Assembly (NCBI RefSeq): GCF_004124235.1
Contig: NZ_CP032487.1
Coordinates: 2,728,001 to 2,792,000, forward strand
Length of the DNA: 64,000 bases
Source: Yersinia hibernica
Lineage (GTDB): Bacteria > Pseudomonadota > Gammaproteobacteria > Enterobacterales > Enterobacteriaceae
Direction of reading: 5' to 3'
The position numbers and the translations under genes were made by a program. The notes beneath the pieces are model-generated. The model had not been told where the DNA came from and ran no database searches. It saw nothing but the letters and a program-made list of their open reading frames with translations. Shown here piece after piece: positions 57,652 through 64,000 of the stretch; position 1 is the first letter of the stretch; every line of letters starts with the position of its first letter.

Positions 57652-59703
57652 CTAGTTTTCTAATGAACCAATAACATCAACATCCACGCCGGATGCAACG
57701 TCGCCATAAGAAAGCACTTCCATTTCCGGGTAGCTTCCTTCGATAATTTTTTTCACAAAACGGCGGATATCCAGCGACACCATTAAAATAATATCGCGAG
57801 CGTTGGCGCCATTACTGTTGATACACATTTCCAAGCTTCTAATAATACTTTCGGTTTCCGGTGGCGGCAGATTGATAAATGTGCCGCCTGAAGTTTGGCG
57901 TATTCCGCCGCGCACTAAACTTTCCATATCGTGCGACATAACCAGAGTACGAATCTGCCCATTGGAAGCAAAACGGTTAGAGATATAACGCGATAATACG
58001 CCGCGAACATGCTCCACCAGCATAATTGGGTCCTTTTCCTTCGGAGCCCATTGCACTAAGGCCTCAAGAATAAGACGCATATTTCGAATAGAAATCCGTT
58101 CCTGTAATAGTCGTTGGAATACTTCAGTAATACGTTGTACGGTATTATTTCGGTAACACTCTTTCAGTAATTCAGGATGTTTTTTCTCCAGATCGTCAAG
58201 CAATGTTTTGGCTTCCTGAATACCGAAAAACTCGGAGATATTGTGTACCAGCAAAGTTGAGACGCAGGCATAGAACTCATCGACCGCCGTTCTTGAGTAA
58301 AAACCAAGCTGCAACGCCGTTTCGCTATTCTCTTCCGGGATCCAGTACGCAATACCCTGAGCGGTTTCAATGGACTGAACGTTTTCATCAATAATTTGCA
58401 GTTCGTCGCCACGCATCAGTACCTTGCACATGCCGGGTAAAATGTCATACGCGCTAACCTGAATTTCATTGATAGCCACCGTTAATTTGCCGCGCACCAT
58501 CTGCTGGTCATAATTCATCACCACTTCAGGGAGACGAACACCATATTCAATAAAGAAGTTGCGCTTAAGCAGCGAACACAAATTGTGCTCCTGGAAATAA
58601 TGTTCATACCCTTTCCAGGCAGTAATAATTAACGGGATAGTTTCAGGGATATACTCACCGTCAATCATCACTGGCTTACTTTTCAGTACTGGCTCTTCGT
58701 CCTCTTCTGCGGCGTTATGGACTGGCTTCTTACCTTTCTTTTCATCAATCTTATCCTTGATGAAAACCCCCATTAATAAGGCTGCCAGTAGGACAAACAC
58801 CAATAATGGAAAGCCCGGCAGCATCCCCAGAGCAATCGCCAGAATAGCCGTAATAAGCAGGATAAATTTATTGTGGAACATATCCTGCAAAATTTTGGCA
58901 CCAAGGTTGGTGTTCTCACTGTTATTAACACGCGTGACAATAAGGCCACCGCTTATTGAGATAAGCAATGCTGGTATTTGCGCGACTAGCGCATCACCGA
59001 TGGTTAATAATGTAAACACCGACACTGCATGGGATAAATCCATACCGTGCTGTAAGGTGCCAACGGCAATACCTCCCAGGAGGTTAACGAAGATAATAAT
59101 AATTCCCGCGATGGCGTCGCCTTTAATAAACTTCATCGCCCCATCGAGCGCACCATATAGCTGGCTCTCTGCTTCGAGATCGCTACGGCGTCGTTTTACT
59201 TCCTTTTCATCGATGACCCCAGCTTTTAGGTCGGCATCGATGCTCATCTGCTTGCCTGGCATAGCATCCAGAGAAAAGCGTGCGGCCACTTCCGCAATAC
59301 GCTCCGAGCCTTTGGTTATTACAATAAACTGCACAATGGTCACAATGAAGAAAATAACAAAGCCCACGACCAGATTATCTGCAATAACGAACTCCCCGAA
59401 GCTAGTGATAATTTCCCCAGCATCGGCATCCGCTAACACCAAACGGCTGGTACTGATAGAAATAGCCAAGCGGAAAATAGTACTGATTAATAGAATCGAC
59501 GGAAAAGTCGAAAAATCCAGAATCCTTGTAATATAAAATGAACCAAGAAAAATTAATAAGGCTATTATCAGGTTGAGGCCGATAAGAAAATCAACCAAGT
59601 ACGTCGGCAATGGTATAATTAACATTACAACGACCATGACCATTATCGTCAGGATAATGAGTTCAGGCCTATTGCGAATTTGGAGAATAAACATTCTAAG
59701 CAT
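57652..59703 (-). CDS. sctV: T3SS export-gate protein SctV (InvA/MxiA/YsaV)
   Basis: 683 residues. About eight membrane helices lie within residues 10-320 with the FHIPEP-family stretch RFSLDAMPGKQMSIDADLKAG (split: RFSLDAMPGKQMS, IDADLKAG) near 145-165. The remainder forms the nonameric cytoplasmic ring domain. It governs selection and export of substrates. It starts 48 bp after sctW. Confidence 0.97.
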   Translation of the reverse strand: MLRMFILQIRNRPELIILTIMVMVVVMLIIPLPTYLVDFLIGLNLIIALLIFLGSFYITRILDFSTFPSILLISTIFRLAISISTSRLVLADADAGEIITSFGEFVIADNLVVGFVIFFIVTIVQFIVITKGSERIAEVAARFSLDAMPGKQMSIDADLKAGVIDEKEVKRRRSDLEAESQLYGALDGAMKFIKGDAIAGIIIIFVNLLGGIAVGTLQHGMDLSHAVSVFTLLTIGDALVAQIPALLISISGGLIVTRVNNSENTNLGAKILQDMFHNKFILLITAILAIALGMLPGFPLLVFVLLAALLMGVFIKDKIDEKKGKKPVHNAAEEDEEPVLKSKPVMIDGEYIPETIPLIITAWKGYEHYFQEHNLCSLLKRNFFIEYGVRLPEVVMNYDQQMVRGKLTVAINEIQVSAYDILPGMCKVLMRGDELQIIDENVQSIETAQGIAYWIPEENSETALQLGFYSRTAVDEFYACVSTLLVHNISEFFGIQEAKTLLDDLEKKHPELLKECYRNNTVQRITEVFQRLLQERISIRNMRLILEALVQWAPKEKDPIMLVEHVRGVLSRYISNRFASNGQIRTLVMSHDMESLVRGGIRQTSGGTFINLPPPETESIIRSLEMCINSNGANARDIILMVSLDIRRFVKKIIEGSYPEMEVLSYGDVASGVDVDVIGSLEN

Positions 59704-59751
59704 GAGTAGTTACACATCTTTCCGCAGCAGACAATTTATTTTTGCCCGCAA

Positions 59752-60867
59752 TTATTTGTAATATTCATTCCAGATACCGGTATTCTTCTCTTTCTTGGAC
59801 ATTGTGCGCAGCAGAGAAGCCAGATAGTTGGTAATGACTCCACGATAAATAGCATCGGCAAAAAGAAACTCAGGGGTCATATTATAAATACTGCGCAATT
59901 GTTGAATAACCATTGACCGCTGTTTTAGCAATAGCAACGACATAAAGTTTTTACTGAACTCTTTTAACGTTAGTTTAAATTCGTCAGTGTCAACTAATCC
60001 CGCTATATAGAGCTCAACAATATCCGCTTCGCCCAGCATCACCTGATTGTTTCTCATCTGTTCCCGGAATGGGAATTTAGCAAAACTCTCATTCAGCAGT
60101 TGGTCCAGGGTATGCAACAAACGCGCGTCGGATAATTTTGCGCTGAGTGGGCCAAACTCAGAGAAATGAATGCCGGGTTCATTTGCCTTCATGTCGGCAA
60201 TGAGGGCCGACAGTGTGAAAGCTAATAAGCGCGTTCTGTTCTGATAACCATAAACATCAATCCAGTCTTTGTAGATAAAGCCCGCGGGCATCTCCAGTTC
60301 GAGAAAATTGAGATAACTATTACGCAAGTCCTTGGCTGAAAGTGGTTTGTCGCCGCTGCCATCAATAAACCGTTTTGCCAGACGGCCGACATTAATACCT
60401 GACTGCATTTTTTTACTATCACCAAATTTTTCTAAATCGGCGATTGCTTCTTTTATTTTCTTCTTCTGGAGTTCCGAGAGCTGGCGGCTTAATAACATTT
60501 CGCGCAGCGCGAGCATTAAATCGCTGTCATTAGGGAAGAGTTGACGAGCGAAATTCAATAAGTTATTCAGATCACGCAGTTTGGCCACGTGCCTTATCAA
60601 AGTATCCAGTTTTTCATCTGCCTGATCCTCAAGCATCGAAGAAACAAAATCATTATCTGCATTGTCATTTTTGCGTCCTGCTTTGCTAAAGCGGCCAAAT
60701 GCGCTGAGGAGATCGGCCATTTCCTCTGCGGCATTACTCATCTCTTGCTGCAAATTTACAGGTAACGCATCCTCACCTGCATCATAAACAGGCTGACCCG
60801 CGCGGCTGTCCGGCATTTGAGTTTCAATACGATTAAAGTCAACACCAGCAACAGAACGAATATCCAT
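59752..60867 (-). CDS. sctW: T3SS gatekeeper SctW (InvE/MxiC/YsaW)
   Basis: 371 residues, all-helical. The N-terminus (about 1-80) is polar; residues 80-360 have the HrpJ/MxiC-type helical repeats (LNNLLNFARQLFPNDSDLMLALREM as a span near 105-130). It holds back effectors until host contact. AAGGA precedes the ATG, and the gene starts 14 bp after sctC. Confidence 0.9.
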   Translation of the reverse strand: MDIRSVAGVDFNRIETQMPDSRAGQPVYDAGEDALPVNLQQEMSNAAEEMADLLSAFGRFSKAGRKNDNADNDFVSSMLEDQADEKLDTLIRHVAKLRDLNNLLNFARQLFPNDSDLMLALREMLLSRQLSELQKKKIKEAIADLEKFGDSKKMQSGINVGRLAKRFIDGSGDKPLSAKDLRNSYLNFLELEMPAGFIYKDWIDVYGYQNRTRLLAFTLSALIADMKANEPGIHFSEFGPLSAKLSDARLLHTLDQLLNESFAKFPFREQMRNNQVMLGEADIVELYIAGLVDTDEFKLTLKEFSKNFMSLLLLKQRSMVIQQLRSIYNMTPEFLFADAIYRGVITNYLASLLRTMSKKEKNTGIWNEYYK

Positions 60868-60881
60868 GACTTAACTGGTCC

Positions 60882-62657
60882 TTAATTGTTTTTCATCGTT
60901 TCGCGTAGCATGGATACCGTTGATTTCAACGTGACCTCGTTCCCCACCCATGTACGGCCCAGCACTGGATTACTCTCTTCCCGCCCCTGCCAGGTTTCGC
61001 CGCTAGCCAGCAGCCCAGGCTGAATAAGGAACAAACGAACCATTTTTTTGTGGCTGGTATAGCTGTAATCGAACAGCTTGCCCAACATAGGAATGTCACG
61101 CAGTAACGGAATACCGACGCTATGGAACTCATCCTGATCGCGACTATAACCGCCAACCAACAGGCTATACCCGACAGGCACCCGTGCTTCAGTGCTGATC
61201 TGGGTGTTATTTACCATTGGCAGGCTATCGACATTTTGGGTTTTACCATCAGCGTTGAGCGGCAGCCCGCCGTCCTGAATATTCAGGATCATTTCGATTT
61301 CCTGCTGACGCTGTGCCAAGCGCGGCAAGACGCTAATCATGGTGCCGTAAGTGACTTTTTCGAGAGAAGAGTTACGCTCCCCCACTAACTTGGCGTAAAA
61401 GCTACTGTTGTTATCAAACAGCGCTGGAACATTTTCCTGAGTCAGGATCTCTGGCCGTGAAACCACCTGAGCATTACCTTTTTTCGCAAGCGCAGAAACA
61501 TCCGCCAGAAAATGAATACTGCCTTCTGGGGTCAGCGAGCTGGTATTAAAGGAGACACCGGTATTTCCCAGTTTTGCTGCACCCTGCCAGAGAATACCCA
61601 ACTCATTAATATCATCCTTCGAGATATCAATGATCCATAGCGACAGCTGGATCTGTTGCTTTGGAATATCAATCGCGCTGACTAAATCCTCAACAAAACT
61701 CACCTGCCGCTCGGAACCCTGAATAAGCAGACTGTTGGTATCCGAGTAACCTACGATACTGATAGACGACTGGCCGAGGGCATCTGGCTCATACTGACGC
61801 TTCGCCGCGGGTGCCGAATTAAAAGAGGGCAATGGTGGAAAATTACCTTTTTGAGTGGCCGAAGCCGCCTCAAGCGCACCTCGAGTATCACTATCAATAG
61901 TGATGTTCGCGCCAGCCGGGGCCAGACGTCCGCTGCCGCTATCGCCAGAGTTGTTCAGCAACTGGTTCAAGGCCGTCGCAACGCCGGGTACGGTAATCGG
62001 GGTATCACGCTGGGTAAAGGTGCGATCGTTAACAAAAGTATTTTTCAGTTTGATCACACGAATAGTACTTTCACCTGTTCCAGGGCGGGCATAGGTTTCA
62101 TCAATATACTTTGCCGCCGCCTTAATAAGCTCCACGTAGACTGGTGGCCCAGAGACATAAAACGATCCAGAACGTCCATCCGAACGCAGCGGAAAGCGGG
62201 CATCATACAATCCTGACGATTTTATATAGGCGACCAGACGGTCAAAAGGCGCATAGGACAAACGCACGATGCTGCTTTGTAACTCACTGGTATCGTAGAT
62301 GTAGACGGAACTGCCATCGTCATACCAAATAAGCCCGGTACGAGCAGCTAACGTATTCAACAACTCTTTAGGTTTACTGAGGTCGAAATTTCCGGAAACC
62401 TTTTTTTTGGCCGCTTCAGTGCTAACAATAAAGGGTTTATGAAGCGCACCACCGATAACAAAAAAGAGCTGCTGCACACTGTTATTACTGGCGATATATG
62501 TATTTTCGTCATCCCGCGCAATATTGCGGACATCGGCCGAGCCTCCCTGCATATCTTGGGGATCCAAAAGCGCGGCTAGCGCCGAATGACAGCTTATGAC
62601 CCCCAATAATAAATACGGCAGATAGCGAGCTGGTACTTTCACAACCATCTTATTCAT
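60882..62657 (-). CDS. sctC: T3SS outer-membrane secretin SctC (InvG/MxiD/YsaC)
   Basis: 591 residues when started at the ATG at 62657 (MNKMVVKVPARYLP), with a signal peptide (hydrophobic core about 11-27). N0/N1/N3 ring domains are followed by the secretin core, which shows VSRPEILTQENVPALF and VGYSLLVGGYSRD. It forms the outer-membrane channel; in SPI-1 relatives a pilotin (InvH type) assists, but none is seen here. The start overlaps the stop of the AraC gene by 8 bp. An earlier in-frame ATG at 62762 is less likely. Confidence 0.94.
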   Translation of the reverse strand: MNKMVVKVPARYLPYLLLGVISCHSALAALLDPQDMQGGSADVRNIARDDENTYIASNNSVQQLFFVIGGALHKPFIVSTEAAKKKVSGNFDLSKPKELLNTLAARTGLIWYDDGSSVYIYDTSELQSSIVRLSYAPFDRLVAYIKSSGLYDARFPLRSDGRSGSFYVSGPPVYVELIKAAAKYIDETYARPGTGESTIRVIKLKNTFVNDRTFTQRDTPITVPGVATALNQLLNNSGDSGSGRLAPAGANITIDSDTRGALEAASATQKGNFPPLPSFNSAPAAKRQYEPDALGQSSISIVGYSDTNSLLIQGSERQVSFVEDLVSAIDIPKQQIQLSLWIIDISKDDINELGILWQGAAKLGNTGVSFNTSSLTPEGSIHFLADVSALAKKGNAQVVSRPEILTQENVPALFDNNSSFYAKLVGERNSSLEKVTYGTMISVLPRLAQRQQEIEMILNIQDGGLPLNADGKTQNVDSLPMVNNTQISTEARVPVGYSLLVGGYSRDQDEFHSVGIPLLRDIPMLGKLFDYSYTSHKKMVRLFLIQPGLLASGETWQGREESNPVLGRTWVGNEVTLKSTVSMLRETMKNN

Positions 62658-63519
62658 GAAGTAAGCCTTCCATTTTTTTAAACTCCCTCGGTGTGATGCC
62701 AAAAAGTGATTTAATTTCACTGGAAAAGTGAGATGACGATGCGTAACCATTATTTCCTGCAATAGCCGCGATCGAGTTATCTTTCTCTATTAACTGCAAG
62801 GCACTGTGTGCGGCGCGCCAGAGGCGTAATTGTTTTTTTGGCCCCCGGGTAAAAGCATGGTGACAAAGTTTTCTAAAATAAGATTCAGACACACCGTAGA
62901 TCTTACTGGCATTACCAATTTTATGTCTGTCACTCTCTTTATCTTCATTCATAACCTGGGATAACAGAAAATGTGCAATCCAATAGCTTTCTACATTCCT
63001 GATAAAAGAGAACAGACTTTCCAACTGGCGATCTTGTAGCTTCAATAACGTAGAAATCAGCATTTCCATTATCGATTTATATTCTTTCTCAACCAATACT
63101 GCCAAGTTTCGTTCCGTATGCATTAATAATGAAGAATTCTTTTCCTGCTCGCCTCGTTCGGAAATAGCGCTGCGAGATTTAGCCTGATAATCTAAGAATG
63201 AAAAAAGCGTCGTCGCCTGTGACATAGTCAGCGTTTCAATAACCCACTTGCCACTAAGAATAATCTTCATACTATCCAGCGTCGCTAATACAAAAGGCTG
63301 AGTAATCTCTTCCAGACGACCATCAAAGTCCTTATTCTGTTCACCTGAGGTAAGTAAAACCATAACGGATTCATTATCCAGAGGTCTTGCAAACAGCACG
63401 CCATTATTTAATTTAATAATTTCATCGTTCACATTAAGGGGCATTGCAATAAACTCGCCATCATCGCCACGTTGCCGCATTGTATTTCTCTGCTGGCATT
63501 GAATATCGCTAATAAGCAT
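62650..63519 (-). CDS. AraC-family T3SS activator (InvF/MxiE/YsaE type)
   Basis: 289 residues. The C-terminal 100 residues carry the two AraC helix-turn-helix parts (IYGVSESYFRKLCHHAF; then IAAIAGNNGYASSSHFSSEIKSLFGITPREFKK as a span near 245-280). It heads the whole minus-strand run and overlaps sctC, as invF does with invG. YsaE with its chaperone partner SycB activates the translocator operon in Y. enterocolitica; the same is inferred here. Confidence 0.92.
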   Translation of the reverse strand: MLISDIQCQQRNTMRQRGDDGEFIAMPLNVNDEIIKLNNGVLFARPLDNESVMVLLTSGEQNKDFDGRLEEITQPFVLATLDSMKIILSGKWVIETLTMSQATTLFSFLDYQAKSRSAISERGEQEKNSSLLMHTERNLAVLVEKEYKSIMEMLISTLLKLQDRQLESLFSFIRNVESYWIAHFLLSQVMNEDKESDRHKIGNASKIYGVSESYFRKLCHHAFTRGPKKQLRLWRAAHSALQLIEKDNSIAAIAGNNGYASSSHFSSEIKSLFGITPREFKKMEGLLHE

Positions 63520-63948
63520 ATTTTAATCTCATTTCAGTAAGCTTAGCAGTAATATTAAAAGAATAAATTAATGCTTAGTGATATCAGAATCTCGAATTAC
63601 TAAAGAAGGTATCAGAAAAATATTAATGGTCAACGCAAATTCCGAAAAGTAAAAAAAATAATAATTTATATAAAAATATTCAACAAAAGATCAAAAATTA
63701 AGCATTGAGTTCACATTCCAATAAAGATAGAGTGCATATTCTCAAAAGTAGAAGTAGCCACAGCCGTGTTAAGCTTAATAAGATTATCATTACTAGAAGT
63801 AATGAATTTAATTTTCAATATATTCTAGTACTGTTTGAATCGTTACTATTAAGCGATATTACTTACATTAGTCAGTTGCATAATAAAATCGCGAGGGACT
63901 CTGCTGCCGTCCGGTTACTTGTTTGATATTTTTAATGGCCCTTTTTCT
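63520..63948. promoter_or_regulatory. AT-rich upstream region of the T3SS run
   Basis: About 430 bp, very AT-rich. It must contain the promoter of the AraC-sctC-sctU transcript reading leftward, and possibly a promoter reading right into the gene starting near 63949. A plus-strand 73-codon frame (63705-63926) has no ribosome site and no family and I do not call it. AT-richness suits H-NS/YmoA-type silencing. Confidence 0.45.
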
Positions 63949-64000
63949 ATGAACAGCGACATGAATAAAATAACCGATGAGATGCCCGCACCCGAGGCAC
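63949..64000 (+). CDS. Possible start of a further T3SS gene (cut by window edge)
   Basis: An ATG at 63949 opens a frame (MNSDMNKITDEMPAPEA) that is still open at the edge. A second ATG lies four codons on. No strong ribosome site is visible. Its divergent placement from the AraC gene is where needle/inner-ring genes would be expected, but 17 residues do not identify it. Confidence 0.35.
   Translation, partial: MNSDMNKITDEMPAPEA

Noticed and set aside
58757..59536. 259-codon plus-strand frame inside sctV
   Set aside because: Low-complexity Ile/Thr/Arg translation that mirrors the membrane-helix codons of SctV.
63705..63926. 73-codon plus-strand frame between the AraC gene and the right edge
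   Set aside because: Starts at TTG with no ribosome site, AT-rich codons, no recognisable domain; probably chance in AT-rich DNA.
1..64000. CRISPR arrays, tRNA or rRNA genes, prophage or integrase genes
   Set aside because: No spaced direct repeats, cloverleaf with CCA-type ends, or integrase/transposase motifs were seen by reading both strands.

Overview
The window is enterobacterial chromosome and most likely comes from a Yersinia. The first 20 kb keeps the gene order of the E. coli gltL-leuS-lipA-cspE region with close homologues. The rest carries genera-typical accessory genes: an invasin/intimin-family adhesin, a DUF1120 surface protein and an SPI-1-type type III secretion system (T3SS) laid out like the Yersinia Ysa system. 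I cannot name the species from sequence alone.

Core block (1-20,000): end of the glutamate/aspartate transporter (gltK, gltL), rihA, ybeL, then leuS-lptE-holA-nadD, rsfS-rlmH-mrdA-mrdB-rlpA, dacA, ybeD, lipB, lipA and tatE. These serve translation, outer-membrane LPS assembly, DNA replication, NAD synthesis, ribosome silencing, rod-shape peptidoglycan synthesis, lipoylation and Tat export. They are followed by a MASE2-GGDEF diguanylate cyclase (dgcC type), a fluoride-riboswitch-controlled crcB and cspE.

Mixed accessory/metabolic block (20,000-31,300): a cold-shock-domain protein, an atypical LuxR-type regulator beside an acyltransferase-3 membrane protein, a PP2A-like phosphatase, a two-TOBE molbindin, an ABM-fold monooxygenase with a 26-codon leader-like ORF, an Atm1-type ABC exporter, the ribosomal oxygenase roxA, a SulP anion transporter and a periplasmic alpha-carbonic anhydrase. 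The last two form a convergent pair around one hairpin.

Surface/accessory block (31,300-41,900): a 1042-residue LysM/inverse-autotransporter/Ig-like adhesin, a MASE1-PAS protein followed at once by an HdeD-like membrane protein fused to a His/Cys hydrolase-like domain, a DUF1120 protein, a small lipoprotein and several AT-rich, gene-poor gaps.

T3SS (41,900-63,520, all on the minus strand): reading 5'->3' along the minus strand, AraC regulator, secretin sctC, gatekeeper sctW, sctV, an InvB-type chaperone, ATPase sctN, sctO, sctP, sctQ, sctR, sctS, sctT, sctU, then SicA-type chaperone, SipB-, SipC- and SipD-like translocators, an unknown 155-residue protein, a SipA-like effector, an acyl carrier protein and a 289-residue protein in the position Salmonella gives to SptP. 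I read that last protein as a possible eukaryote-like RhoGAP effector. This is the most interesting candidate in the window. The needle and inner-ring genes (sctD, sctJ, sctF, sctI, sctK, sctL) are absent here and may lie beyond the right edge, where a plus-strand gene may begin at 63,949.
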